From positions 62,001 to 126,000 of the forward strand of contig CAKREB010000009.1 of NCBI GenBank assembly GCA_934317005.1: 64,000 nt of DNA, written 5' to 3'. Positions 42,130-51,518 of the stretch are shown here, piece by piece. The notes beneath the pieces were generated by a model. It searched no databases and had not been told where the DNA came from. It was given only the letters and a program-made list of their open reading frames with translations. The position numbers and the translations under genes were made by a program. Position 1 is the stretch's first letter; each line of letters opens with the position of its first letter. This stretch comes from an uncultured Lachnospiraceae bacterium (lineage in GTDB: Bacteria; Bacillota; Clostridia; Lachnospirales; Lachnospiraceae).

Positions 42130-44334
42130 ATGAAGAAAAGTCGAAAGAGAGCCGGCTATATCGTATTTTTGATGATATGTATGGTTGCTTTTTTAACTAT
42201 GCTGCAGTACAGAGGAAAAGAGCATGTGATCGCAACAGCGGTTGGTACGGTAAAGGTAGAAGGATATCTAAATGTGCGTTCCGGACCGGGAACCGGCTAT
42301 AGTCTGGTCAAGTCAGGCGGAACCAATGTCACCCTTTCGGATGGAGCAAAGGTGACGATCACCGGAACAAAAGGGAAGTGGTATCACGTTAAGTTTACGC
42401 AGAACAGTAAATCATTAACGGGATATATCTCTTCGGATTATGTTACCGTGCAGACCGGCAAAGTATGTACCAAGGTGTATGGCAAGGTAAATGCCAAGAG
42501 CATAAAGGTTTACCAGACAGCGGGAAAGAGTACAACAGTAAAGAGCGGTAAGACAGCGATTGCCTTAAAAAATGCGGCAAAGGTGCGGATTCTTTCAGAA
42601 AGTATGGTAAAGGATCAGAAGTGGTATCGGATTTCTTTCTCTTATCAGTCTAAAACATACAAAGGATATGTGTTATCAACACAGATTACCCTGACATGTG
42701 AAAAAGGTCTTCCGGGTATATTAAATTCCAATAAGACGGTTTCCGTGTATCAGACAGCTGAAAAAAAGGCGGTACTGACGGTTAAGAAGCAAAAGGTTCA
42801 GATTAAGAAGGGAAAACAGTTTACCATCTTAAGTCAGTCTGTGGTGAAGGGAAAAAAATATCTGCAGATCAAAGTAAGCTTTCAGGGAAGCTCAGTCAAA
42901 GGATATATTGATGATAACGATGGCAGGCTGCAGATTGTAAAAGAGGAGTCGGCAGCAAAAGCGACAGCTGCACCGAAGGTGACTGCCAAGCCGAAAGCAA
43001 CTCCGAAGCCGACGAAAAAGCCTGCGGCAACCGCCAAGCCTACGGCAACACCTAAGCTGACAGATGCAGAATATAAGCAGAAGCTTAAAAAGGATGGATT
43101 TCCAAAATCCTATGTGTCAAGTCTTCTGGCATTACATAAAAAATATCCGCAGTGGAGCTTTAAACCGTATAAAACAGGCTTAAAGTGGGATGATGTGATC
43201 AAGGCGGAGAGCAAAGTCGGCTTAAATCTCTTAAGCGTAAATAAGTCCTATGCGTGGAAATCTACGCAGGAGGGAGCATATGACTGGACAAAGGACAAGT
43301 ATATTCCGTTCGATGGTTCTACGTGGGTTACGGCGTCCGAACAGGCAGTCAAATATTACATGGATCCAAGAAACTTTTTGGATGAGAGAGGAATCTTTCA
43401 GTTTGAGAGTCTGACTTATCAGAAAGAAACACATACCAAAGCAGGTGTAGAAAAGATTTTACAGAATACACCGATGTCGAACAAGTCCTTCTCTTATAAG
43501 GGCAGTGATGGAGCTACTAAGAAAATGAAATATTCCACTGCATTTATGAAAGCAGGAACTAAGTCGAAGGTTAGTCCGTATCACCTGGCATCCAGAGCAA
43601 AGCAGGAGGTTGTCATAAGCTCCGGTCTGATGAGCAGCTCGGTATCCGGTAAGGTGGCAGGATATGAAGGAATCTATAACTTCTATAATATCGGTGCCAA
43701 TAACAGTATCGTGGCCGGTGGAGCGATTGCTAATGGTTTGAAGTGGGCAAGTTCAGGCACAACGTATTCCAGACCGTGGAATTCACCATATAAATCTATC
43801 GTGGGCGGTGGCTCGTATATTGGCAAAAACTATATTAATGTAGGACAGAATACGCTGTATCTGCAAAAGTTTAACGTGACATCAAAGAACCGCTATAATC
43901 ATCAGTATATGGGAAATGTGGAAGCGCCAAACAGTGAGGCAACGAAGACGAATACCGCATACGGCACAGATAAAAACGAAATGTCAATGGTATTTAGCAT
44001 TCCGGTCTATGAGGATATGCCGGATACGGCATGCAGTGTTCCGTCCGGTGGAAAGAATCCAAACAATTATCTGAAATCACTTTCGGTGACAGATCATGCC
44101 TTTGCATCTAAGTTTGTACTGGGAGATAACGGAAGTAAGATTTATAAGCTGACAGTAGAAAACAAAGTGACTTCGATCAAGATCAACGCAAAAGCGGTAA
44201 GCACAGAGGCAGCTGTCACAGGAACAGGTGTTAAGGAACTGGCGGTGGGAACGAAAACATATACGGTTAAAGTGACCTCGGAAAGTGGAAGTGTCCGTAA
44301 TTATAAGATTAAAGTGACAAGAGAGGAAGCATAA
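42130..44334 (+). CDS. Exported SH3-domain endo-beta-N-acetylglucosaminidase with cadherin-like C-terminus
   Basis: This 734-aa surface protein has an N-terminal signal or anchor helix (residues about 9-27) and three bacterial SH3-like repeats over 35-270 (first: GYLNVRSGPGTGYSLVKSGG). A Lys/Pro/Ala/Thr-rich linker follows (about 277-312). A glucosaminidase domain covers about 325-620, with blocks SPYHLASRAKQEVVISSG, GIYNFYNIGANNS and RPWNSPYKSIVGG. The last 85 residues are a cadherin-like beta-sandwich (LKSLSVTDHAFASKF to VRNYKIKVT). It should cut peptidoglycan glycans. The next gene starts immediately after its TAA, so the two are translationally coupled. Confidence 0.88.
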   Translation: MKKSRKRAGYIVFLMICMVAFLTMLQYRGKEHVIATAVGTVKVEGYLNVRSGPGTGYSLVKSGGTNVTLSDGAKVTITGTKGKWYHVKFTQNSKSLTGYISSDYVTVQTGKVCTKVYGKVNAKSIKVYQTAGKSTTVKSGKTAIALKNAAKVRILSESMVKDQKWYRISFSYQSKTYKGYVLSTQITLTCEKGLPGILNSNKTVSVYQTAEKKAVLTVKKQKVQIKKGKQFTILSQSVVKGKKYLQIKVSFQGSSVKGYIDDNDGRLQIVKEESAAKATAAPKVTAKPKATPKPTKKPAATAKPTATPKLTDAEYKQKLKKDGFPKSYVSSLLALHKKYPQWSFKPYKTGLKWDDVIKAESKVGLNLLSVNKSYAWKSTQEGAYDWTKDKYIPFDGSTWVTASEQAVKYYMDPRNFLDERGIFQFESLTYQKETHTKAGVEKILQNTPMSNKSFSYKGSDGATKKMKYSTAFMKAGTKSKVSPYHLASRAKQEVVISSGLMSSSVSGKVAGYEGIYNFYNIGANNSIVAGGAIANGLKWASSGTTYSRPWNSPYKSIVGGGSYIGKNYINVGQNTLYLQKFNVTSKNRYNHQYMGNVEAPNSEATKTNTAYGTDKNEMSMVFSIPVYEDMPDTACSVPSGGKNPNNYLKSLSVTDHAFASKFVLGDNGSKIYKLTVENKVTSIKINAKAVSTEAAVTGTGVKELAVGTKTYTVKVTSESGSVRNYKIKVTREEA

Positions 44335-45447
44335 ATGAAACAGACAGACAGGATTTTACAAAAGAAAGCACAAAAGCTGTGGCGCCATAAGGCAGGGGCA
44401 GTCAGGTGTTTTTTTGGAATTTTGTCTGTTTGTCTTTTTTATCCGGGGATGGGCTTAGGAGCAAAAAAAGCTTCGGCAGCCGGAGCTACAGTGTCGATCA
44501 CGACGAAGAATACTACGGTGACGAAGGGAGATACCGTCTATGTTGTGATCAGGGTCAGTGCAGCAGATAAGATGCAAAGCTTTGAGGGATATTTTTCTTA
44601 TGACAACCGCATCCTGCAGTTTGTGACAGGGGGAAGTGTGGTACATGGAAATGATGATAAGTTTCGGATACAGGATACAGAGCGCGAAAGCAGTGCATCG
44701 GATATCACGTATTCCGTGAAGTTTCTGGCAAGGAAGCAGGGAAGCACAGCTATTACAATGGAAAAGCCGTATTCTGTCCGTACAGATGATGACAATGCGA
44801 CAAAAATGTCGGTTTCCTACAATACATTAAATATATTAGTCAAAAAGAAAGCACAGGAAAAGACAGATAAGAATATGGATACTCCAAAGCAGTCTGTACT
44901 TCCATCGAAATCTCCGGAAGCATCCGCATCGCCGGAAGCGTCTGTAGAGCCGTCAAAGACACCGGGGAAAAAAGATATTCCCGGCTCTAACAAGCTTCGG
45001 AAGCTAACGATCAAAGATGCAGAGTTTGCACCGGATTTTTCACCTAAGATCAGAAAATACAGTGTTTTAGCTACTACTTCGAAGAAGAAGTTAGACATCA
45101 CATGGGAAGCACAGGACAGTCAGGCAAAGGTAGTAGTCAAAGGAAACCGGGACTTGACGGAAGGCAAGAATATTATTAAAATAGCTGTCACCGGGACAAA
45201 TGGAAAAAAGCGGGTGTATCGTTTATCCGTCACGGTACAGAAGGAAGACAAAAATAAGCAGAATAGTACGGTTCGCAAGGAAAGTAAGGAACAAAAGACA
45301 CAGGAAGAGCAGCTTGCTTTGGAAGCACAGAAGCGGAAAAGCCAAAGTATGAAATATATGGCAGGCATCATCGCATCTTTCTGCGGTCTGCTTTTCATAC
45401 TTACGATTGGAATTGTCATGAAAATAAAAAGAAACTGGAGATCATAG
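44335..45447 (+). CDS. Cohesin-like, cadherin-like surface protein with C-terminal membrane anchor
   Basis: The 370-aa protein has a signal peptide (VRCFFGILSVCLFYPGMGLG, residues about 23-42). A cohesin/dockerin-family-like beta domain spans about 50-165 (VSITTKNTTVTKGDTVYVVI, FEGYFSYDNRILQF, ITYSVKFLARKQGSTAIT). After a Pro/Ser/Glu linker (SPEASASPEASVEPSKTPG) comes a cadherin-like beta-sandwich (LRKLTIKDAEFAPDFSPKIR to YRLSVTVQ). A charged stalk and a C-terminal membrane helix, MAGIIASFCGLLFILTIGIV, end the protein with basic residues after it. It is therefore anchored outside the cell by its C-terminus. No dockerin partner is seen in the window. Confidence 0.85.
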   Translation: MKQTDRILQKKAQKLWRHKAGAVRCFFGILSVCLFYPGMGLGAKKASAAGATVSITTKNTTVTKGDTVYVVIRVSAADKMQSFEGYFSYDNRILQFVTGGSVVHGNDDKFRIQDTERESSASDITYSVKFLARKQGSTAITMEKPYSVRTDDDNATKMSVSYNTLNILVKKKAQEKTDKNMDTPKQSVLPSKSPEASASPEASVEPSKTPGKKDIPGSNKLRKLTIKDAEFAPDFSPKIRKYSVLATTSKKKLDITWEAQDSQAKVVVKGNRDLTEGKNIIKIAVTGTNGKKRVYRLSVTVQKEDKNKQNSTVRKESKEQKTQEEQLALEAQKRKSQSMKYMAGIIASFCGLLFILTIGIVMKIKRNWRS

Positions 45448-45464
45448 CGCAGCAGGAGGGAAAT

Positions 45465-47903
45465 ATGCAGAGAAAATATACGAAAAGTGCGCAAAAGGTT
45501 TTAGAAAATACCGGAAAACAGGCGGTATCTTTTGGACATAATTTTGTGGGAACGGAACATCTTCTTTTGTCTTTGCTGGTGACAAAGGGAGTTGCAAGCG
45601 AGGTTTTGAAGGAAAACGGGGTATCTTATGATAAGATAGCTGAATTGATCGAAGATAACCTTACATCAGACAGCGGAGTGCTTGTGGCAGATAGGTCAGA
45701 GTTTACTCCAAGAGTAAAAAAAATTATTACAAACAGTGCAGCTGAGGCAGAGAGATTAGGGGCATCCAGTGTGGGAACAGAGCATATTCTGATCGCCCTG
45801 CTAAAGGAAACAGATTGTATTGCCATGCGTCTGCTAAATACAAAGGGCATTAATGTACAGAAGCTGTATGTGGATGTTTTGACAGCAAGTGGACAGGATG
45901 CGACAAGTGCCAAAAATGAATATATGATGCAGAAGGGACGAAAAAATAAATCGGCAACACCGATGCTTGACCAGTACAGTCGTGATCTGACAGCTTTTGC
46001 AAAGGAAGACCGCCTAGATCCTGTGATTGGAAGAGAAACGGAAACAAGACGTCTGATCCAGATATTAAGCCGCAGAACCAAAAACAATCCATGTCTGATC
46101 GGTGAGCCAGGTGTCGGAAAGACTGCTGTAGTAGAGGGACTGGCACAAAAGATCGTGCAGGGAGATATTCCGGAAATCCTACAGGATAAAAGGGTGCTGG
46201 TACTGGATTTGTCTGGAATGGTAGCAGGTTCTAAGTATCGCGGTGAATTTGAAGAGAGGATTAAAAGATCACTGCGTGAGGTCAGCCAGTCAGGAAATAT
46301 CCTGCTGTTTATTGATGAGATTCATACGATCATTGGTGCCGGTGGTGCTGAGGGTGCGATCGATGCGGCCAATATTTTGAAGCCTGCTCTGGCAAGAGGA
46401 GAGATTCAGATTATCGGAGCTACGACAAGGGAAGAGTACCGGAAGTATATTGAAAAGGATGCTGCGCTGGAAAGACGTTTTCAGCCGGTTGTCGTAGAAG
46501 AACCAAGTGAAGAGGAAACAATCGCTATTTTAAAAGGGCTGCGCAGCCGCTATGAAATGCATCATCAGGTTACGATCACAGATCGTGCGATCGTGGCAGC
46601 AGTCAGGATGACAGAGCGTTATGTCAATGATCGTTTTCTGCCGGATAAGGCAATCGATGCAGTAGATGAGGCTGCTGCACGTACCAGTATCAGCCAGTAT
46701 CTTCCATCAGCACAGCTGCGGGAGTTAGAGGAAGAGAGGATTTCTTTTGAAAAGCAAAAGGAAGAGGCTATCTGTCAGGAGGACTTTGTACTTGCCGGTC
46801 AGATGAAGAGAAAGCAGATGGAAGCAGAAGAAAAGATACATGAATTGCAGGAGCAGAAGGAAAAAGAGCGCCAGAATCATGAATTGCAGGTGGACGAGGA
46901 AGAAATTGCCAATGTGATCGCTGACTGGACGAAGATTCCGGTGCAGAAGCTGCAGGAGGAAGAAACAGAGCGTCTTCGTCATCTGGAAGAGGAACTGCAT
47001 AAGAGAGTGATCGGTCAGGATGAGGCAGTGACAGCTGTAGCAAAGGCTGTGCGCCGTGGAAGAGTCGGACTCAAAGATCCTAACCGTCCGATTGGTTCTT
47101 TCCTGTTTTTGGGACCTACCGGTGTGGGAAAGACAGAGCTTTCTAAGGCATTGGCAGAAGCGGTCTTTGGTCAGGAAAATGAGATTATACGTGTAGACAT
47201 GTCAGAATACATGGAGAAGCACAGTGTTTCTAAAATGATCGGTTCACCTCCGGGATATGTAGGTTATGAGGATGGAGGACAGCTCAGTGAAAAGGTTCGG
47301 CGTCATCCATATTCCGTTATTTTATTTGATGAGATAGAAAAGGCACATCTGGACGTGTTTAACATTTTGCTGCAGATTTTAGAGGATGGTCATGTTACCG
47401 ATGCGCAGGGACGCAAGGTAAGCTTTAAGAATACGATCATTATCATGACATCAAATGCCGGTGCACAGCAGATTATTGCGCCAAAGCATATGGGATTTGG
47501 AACGCAGGAGGATGCCGAAGCAGACTATAAGAGAATGCGGGAAAATGTATTAGAAGAAGTGAAAAAAATCTTCAAACCGGAATTTATCAACCGAATTGAT
47601 GAGATGTTAGTATTCCACACATTGACGCAGGAAAACATTCAGGATATTGTCAGACTGATGTTACACACGCTGTGTAAACGTTTAGAGTCGCAGATGAGCA
47701 TGACACTGGAGGTTTCTGACGAATTAGTGGCTTATCTGGCAAAGAGCGGATTTGACAAGAACTATGGTGCGCGTCCGATCCGTAGAAGCATTCAGACAAA
47801 GATCGAGGATGAATTGGCTGACCGGGTGCTTAGTGGCGATATCAAACCGGGGGATAAGGTTCTTGCCGGATTTGATGGGGAAAAGATTACATTTACGGTA
47901 TAG
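45465..47903 (+). CDS. clpC: ATP-dependent Clp protease ATP-binding subunit ClpC
   Basis: The 812-aa AAA+ unfoldase has two Clp N repeats (residues 1-140), NBD1 with GEPGVGKTAVVEG, a short middle region containing a UVR motif (QEDFVLAGQMKRKQMEAEEK) and NBD2 with GPTGVGKTELSK and VILFDEIEKAHLDV. The short UVR-type middle distinguishes it from ClpB. ClpC feeds substrates to ClpP, usually with adaptors such as MecA or McsB. The common ctsR-mcsA-mcsB-clpC operon is absent: here the upstream neighbour is a surface protein gene 17 bp away. Confidence 0.95.
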   Translation: MQRKYTKSAQKVLENTGKQAVSFGHNFVGTEHLLLSLLVTKGVASEVLKENGVSYDKIAELIEDNLTSDSGVLVADRSEFTPRVKKIITNSAAEAERLGASSVGTEHILIALLKETDCIAMRLLNTKGINVQKLYVDVLTASGQDATSAKNEYMMQKGRKNKSATPMLDQYSRDLTAFAKEDRLDPVIGRETETRRLIQILSRRTKNNPCLIGEPGVGKTAVVEGLAQKIVQGDIPEILQDKRVLVLDLSGMVAGSKYRGEFEERIKRSLREVSQSGNILLFIDEIHTIIGAGGAEGAIDAANILKPALARGEIQIIGATTREEYRKYIEKDAALERRFQPVVVEEPSEEETIAILKGLRSRYEMHHQVTITDRAIVAAVRMTERYVNDRFLPDKAIDAVDEAAARTSISQYLPSAQLRELEEERISFEKQKEEAICQEDFVLAGQMKRKQMEAEEKIHELQEQKEKERQNHELQVDEEEIANVIADWTKIPVQKLQEEETERLRHLEEELHKRVIGQDEAVTAVAKAVRRGRVGLKDPNRPIGSFLFLGPTGVGKTELSKALAEAVFGQENEIIRVDMSEYMEKHSVSKMIGSPPGYVGYEDGGQLSEKVRRHPYSVILFDEIEKAHLDVFNILLQILEDGHVTDAQGRKVSFKNTIIIMTSNAGAQQIIAPKHMGFGTQEDAEADYKRMRENVLEEVKKIFKPEFINRIDEMLVFHTLTQENIQDIVRLMLHTLCKRLESQMSMTLEVSDELVAYLAKSGFDKNYGARPIRRSIQTKIEDELADRVLSGDIKPGDKVLAGFDGEKITFTV

Positions 47904-48000
47904 AACTTAGCATTTTGCAGATAAGGTTATATAGAAAAATCCTATGCCTACAGCAGGAAAATGAGATGGGAGTTTCGTGCCAAAAGGGCAAAAATGGATA

Positions 48001-48029
48001 TGGAAAACATGCAGTCGATATGCTATAAT
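48001..48029 (+). promoter_or_regulatory. Extended -10 promoter before the endosialidase-like gene
   Basis: TGGAAA (48001-48006), a 17-bp spacer and TGCTATAAT with consensus TATAAT at 48024-48029 form an extended -10 promoter. The 190-bp gap otherwise shows nothing. Confidence 0.6.
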
Positions 48030-48093
48030 TGATTTACTATATAAGAACGTTAGAGGAAATATCTTAAAAACAAAATACAGGAGGACAAACACC

Positions 48094-48507
48094 ATGTCAG
48101 TAATTAAAGAATTAATTCGTAAGGAAAGCAACGGAACATTAAGTTTTGGAAACTATGAATTTGACACAAAGCAGAAGCTTTCTGACTTTGAATTTGAGGG
48201 AGATCTTTATAAGGTAAAGACGTTCAAAGAGATTACAAAGCTTGAGAAAAATGGACTGTTTGTATATGAATCAGTACCGGGAACGGTAGTCAATGATTTA
48301 AAAGTAACTGACAGAGAAACTACATTTTCTGTGGAAGGCTGGGAAGATTCTTCCATTACTTTGGAGTTAGAGCCGGAAACAGCTTATGTGGTATATGTAG
48401 ATGATGTAAATATTGGAGAGATGAAAACCAATCTTGGTGGCAAGCTTGCAATCAGTCTTGAGATGGATCCGGAGAAGTCATACAAGGTTTGCGTTGTAAA
48501 GATGTAA
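48094..48507 (+). CDS. Small endosialidase-like protein, function unknown
   Basis: The 137-aa product starts MSVIKELIRKESNGTLSFG after an AGGAGG nine bases upstream. It is beta-rich, with KVKTFKEITKLEKNGLFVYE and GEMKTNLGGKLAISLE as its clearest blocks. I recognise it as a short protein common in Lachnospiraceae that databases often label endosialidase; no sialidase motif is visible and the label should not be taken as a function. No signal peptide is present. It has its own promoter and is followed after 4 bp by radA. Confidence 0.8.
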   Translation: MSVIKELIRKESNGTLSFGNYEFDTKQKLSDFEFEGDLYKVKTFKEITKLEKNGLFVYESVPGTVVNDLKVTDRETTFSVEGWEDSSITLELEPETAYVVYVDDVNIGEMKTNLGGKLAISLEMDPEKSYKVCVVKM

Positions 48508-48511
48508 TTTT

Positions 48512-49885
48512 ATGGCAAAGGGAAAGAGTAAAACAGTCTTTTTCTGTAAGGAATGTGGCTTTGAAAGTCCCAAATGGCTAGGACAGTGTCCGGGGTGCAA
48601 GGAGTGGAACTCATTTGTAGAGGAACCGGTAGTAAGAAAGTCATCCGGAAAAGAGCAGATCGGACTGGAGAGAAAGAAACCTTCGAAGCTTTCGGAGGTT
48701 TCCGTAACAGAAGAAGAGAGAACACTGACAGGGATTGGTGAGCTTGACAGAGTGCTGGGAGGCGGCATTGTGTCAGGCTCTCTGATTCTTGTCGGTGGGG
48801 ATCCGGGAATTGGAAAGTCGACTCTTCTTTTGCAGATGTGCCAGAAGCTTTCTGCAGAGGGAAAACATGTCTTGTATGTTTCCGGTGAGGAGTCTGTAAA
48901 GCAGATTAAGATGCGCGCAGACCGTCTTGGAACATTTGAAAATGAAATACTACTGCTAAGTGAAACGGATCTTGATATCGTCACGGAAAATATCACAGAG
49001 CTTAAGCCGGATGTGGTCATTATCGATTCGATTCAGACAATGTATCGGGAAGAGCTTGGCTCAGCACCCGGAAGTGTCGGACAGGTACGTGAAACGACAG
49101 GTGCGTTGATGCGTCTGGCGAAGGAACTTACAGTATCTATCTTTGTGGTTGGTCATGTGACGAAGGAGGGAGTTGTTGCCGGACCGCGTGTGTTAGAGCA
49201 TATGGTAGATACGGTGCTTTATTTTGAAGGAGATGGCAGTGCTTCCTACCGCTTTTTGCGTGGTGTCAAGAATCGTTTTGGTTCTACTAATGAAGTTGGT
49301 GTCTTTGAGATGCGTGGAAGTGGATTGGTGGAAGTAGCAAATCCATCCGAGTATATGCTTCAGGGAAAACCGGAGGGAGAACCCGGATCGGTTGTTACCT
49401 GCTCGATGGAGGGAACCAGACCGATTCTGATCGAAGTGCAGGCACTGGTCTGTCAGACGAATTTTAATATGCCCCGCCGTACAGCAGCAGGAACCGATTA
49501 TAACCGTGTCAATCTGTTGATGGCAGTGATTGAGAAACGTCTTGGTCTGCGGTTAGGTGACTGTGATGCGTATATCAATGTGGCAGGTGGCATGAGGATC
49601 ATGGAGCCGGCATTGGATCTTGGTATTATAGCGGCACTCCTTTCCAGCTATCGCAATCAGGCACTGGACAATGGAACCATCTGCTTTGGTGAAGTGGGAC
49701 TGGTCGGAGAGGTGCGCGCTGTCAATATGGCAGAGCAGCGTGTAGTCGAGGCGGCGAAGCTTGGATTTTCGCGGTGCATTTTGCCGGAAGTCAACAAAAG
49801 GCAGTTAGAGATACCAAAATCGTCATTGCATGGAATGCAGTTGATCGGTATTCATACGATACATGAGTTATTGGGGGTGTTGTAA
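48512..49885 (+). CDS. radA: DNA repair protein RadA/Sms
   Basis: RadA is a RecA-like branch-migration helicase for recombination and repair. The 457-aa protein has the N-terminal C4 zinc finger (CKEC and CPGC, Cys 12, 15, 26 and 29), Walker A GGDPGIGKST, the RadA-specific KNRFGSTNEVGVF motif and a Lon-like C-terminal domain (NVAGGMRIMEPALDLG, GEVGLVGEVRAV). It begins four bases after the endosialidase-like gene, with only a weak ribosome binding site, so coupled translation is likely. Confidence 0.96.
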   Translation: MAKGKSKTVFFCKECGFESPKWLGQCPGCKEWNSFVEEPVVRKSSGKEQIGLERKKPSKLSEVSVTEEERTLTGIGELDRVLGGGIVSGSLILVGGDPGIGKSTLLLQMCQKLSAEGKHVLYVSGEESVKQIKMRADRLGTFENEILLLSETDLDIVTENITELKPDVVIIDSIQTMYREELGSAPGSVGQVRETTGALMRLAKELTVSIFVVGHVTKEGVVAGPRVLEHMVDTVLYFEGDGSASYRFLRGVKNRFGSTNEVGVFEMRGSGLVEVANPSEYMLQGKPEGEPGSVVTCSMEGTRPILIEVQALVCQTNFNMPRRTAAGTDYNRVNLLMAVIEKRLGLRLGDCDAYINVAGGMRIMEPALDLGIIAALLSSYRNQALDNGTICFGEVGLVGEVRAVNMAEQRVVEAAKLGFSRCILPEVNKRQLEIPKSSLHGMQLIGIHTIHELLGVL

Positions 49886-50230
49886 ATGAGTTTGAGGGAA
49901 ACAGAAGAAACCACGGAGCTGGTACTGGAACGTATGGAAAATTCCCTAAGTTCTCTGGAACAAATGTCGTTGGATTCTATTAATATTACGGACAAGCTGG
50001 TATCGGGAATAGATGAGATCAGACAGAGCGCAGAGGAAATGGCGGGATGTCCCGATCAGGACAAGGCAGTACTGTTAGAAAAGATACGAAGTCTGTTAGA
50101 TGAACTTCTAAGCACGGCATTTATTGTCAACAATGTTTCACACGAGCTGGAGCAGGAAACCAGCTATCAGCGTGGAACGGTAGAGAGTATCAAGCAGATC
50201 GTAGAGTTTTTATATGCGATGTCAGAATAA
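49886..50230 (+). CDS. Small helical protein following radA, function unknown
   Basis: This 114-aa acidic protein is predicted entirely helical, with a coiled-coil-like pattern (ENSLSSLEQMSLDSINITDK, DEIRQSAEEM). Its composition resembles a piece of a chemoreceptor signalling helix, but no hairpin tip or HAMP is present. The ATG follows the radA stop directly, with GGGGGTG ahead, so the pair is translationally coupled. It is ended by a strong terminator. Confidence 0.75.
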   Translation: MSLRETEETTELVLERMENSLSSLEQMSLDSINITDKLVSGIDEIRQSAEEMAGCPDQDKAVLLEKIRSLLDELLSTAFIVNNVSHELEQETSYQRGTVESIKQIVEFLYAMSE

Positions 50231-50234
50231 ATAG

Positions 50235-50280
50235 AAAAAGCTGAGAAATGCATCTGTGAGGATGTTAACTCAGCTTTTTT
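50235..50280. terminator. Bidirectional intrinsic terminator
   Basis: AAAAAGCTGAG and CTCAGCTTTTT form an 11-bp stem with T-runs on both strands. It serves the radA transcript on the plus strand and the methyltransferase gene on the minus strand. Confidence 0.85.
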
Positions 50281-50285
50281 TAACT

Positions 50286-51449
50286 CTAAGTGTTTCCTTC
50301 CGGTTTCTTTGGTCTTGGTGGCTTTGGCCCCATATATTGATAGAAGTATGTTTTCATCATGCCGTTATAGATTTTTCGGTTTTTATCTGCCTTCTTGCCG
50401 ATATAACGCTGGGCGTCTTCATAGGCAGTGATTAAAAACATAGACCAACTGTCCAGATTTCGGTACACCTCGCCAATCTCACGGTAAAGTGCAGGCATTT
50501 CATCCGGCCCATCCAGACGCATGCCATATGGAGGATTAGTAATGATAAAACCGTATTTTTTGCGGTGGCTCATATCCTTTAAAGCGCGTTTTTGAAAATG
50601 TACGATATGATCTACATCAGCCATGCGGGCGTTTTCCATTGCTGCCTTTACAGCATTGTCGCTGATATCGTATCCCTGAATATCCATATCGCAGTCACGT
50701 ATGATAAGATCCTCAGCTTCGTTGATGGCATCGTACCACTGCTTCTTTGGAATCAGATGTGTCCACTGCTCTGCTGTAAAAGAGCGGTTCATGCCGGGAG
50801 CAATATTGGCTCCAATCAGGGCAGCTTCGATCGGAAAAGTTCCACTGCCGCAGAAAGGATCTACCAGAATCCGGTTTCGATTCCACGGTGTCAGAAGGAG
50901 CAAAGCGGCTGCTAAGGTTTCTGTAATCGGTGCTTTGACAGTGGCTCTGCGGTAGCCGCGCTTGTGAAGGGAGTCACCGGAGGTATCTAAGCCTACGACA
51001 ACTTCATCCTTCATGATCGTTACACGTACTGGAAAATCAGCTCCGTCCTCCGGAAACCAGTTGACATTATATTTTGATTTCATACGCTCTACCATTGCTT
51101 TTTTCATAATGGATTGAATGTCTGACGGACTAAAAAGCTTACTTTTTATCGAAGTCGCCTTTGTTACCCAGAATTTTCCGTTTTCAGGAATATAATTTTC
51201 CCACGGAATTGCTTTCGTGCCTTCAAATAATTCATCAAAGGTCGTTGCGCGAAAGCTTGCAACCTTCAAAAGGATACGTTCCGTGGTGCGTAAAAATATG
51301 TTTGCACGGCAAATGGCATCACTGTCGCCTGTAAAGGTAATCTTGCCGTCCTCTACTTTTACAATCTCATATCCCAAACGCAGGATTTCTTTTTTTAAAA
51401 CTGCTTCCAGACCGAAGTGGCATGGCGCAATAAATTCAAATTGACTCAT
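50286..51449 (-). CDS. THUMP-domain class I RNA methyltransferase (YpsC/RlmL-like)
   Basis: The 387-aa protein has an N-terminal THUMP-containing region (FEFIAPCHFGLEAVLKKEI, VKATSIKSKLFSPSDIQ-like segment) that binds RNA. A Rossmann methyltransferase domain follows, with DPFCGSGTFPIEAALIG as the SAM motif and NPPYGMRL as the N6-adenine/guanine-type catalytic motif. It resembles B. subtilis YpsC and the first half of RlmL, which modifies 23S rRNA. GGAGATTACA precedes the ATG at 51449, so the 13 codons upstream are excluded. Confidence 0.92.
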   Translation of the reverse strand: MSQFEFIAPCHFGLEAVLKKEILRLGYEIVKVEDGKITFTGDSDAICRANIFLRTTERILLKVASFRATTFDELFEGTKAIPWENYIPENGKFWVTKATSIKSKLFSPSDIQSIMKKAMVERMKSKYNVNWFPEDGADFPVRVTIMKDEVVVGLDTSGDSLHKRGYRRATVKAPITETLAAALLLLTPWNRNRILVDPFCGSGTFPIEAALIGANIAPGMNRSFTAEQWTHLIPKKQWYDAINEAEDLIIRDCDMDIQGYDISDNAVKAAMENARMADVDHIVHFQKRALKDMSHRKKYGFIITNPPYGMRLDGPDEMPALYREIGEVYRNLDSWSMFLITAYEDAQRYIGKKADKNRKIYNGMMKTYFYQYMGPKPPRPKKPEGNT

Positions 51450-51518
51450 TGTAATCTCCGTTTCGTGTATAGTGTTAAAATGCAGCATCTGCAGGTATTG
51501 GATTCTTAGCAGGAAGCT

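Noticed and set aside
48094..48507. A sialidase function for the endosialidase-like protein
   Set aside because: No sialidase Asp-box or catalytic residues are visible; the name is a database habit for this short family.
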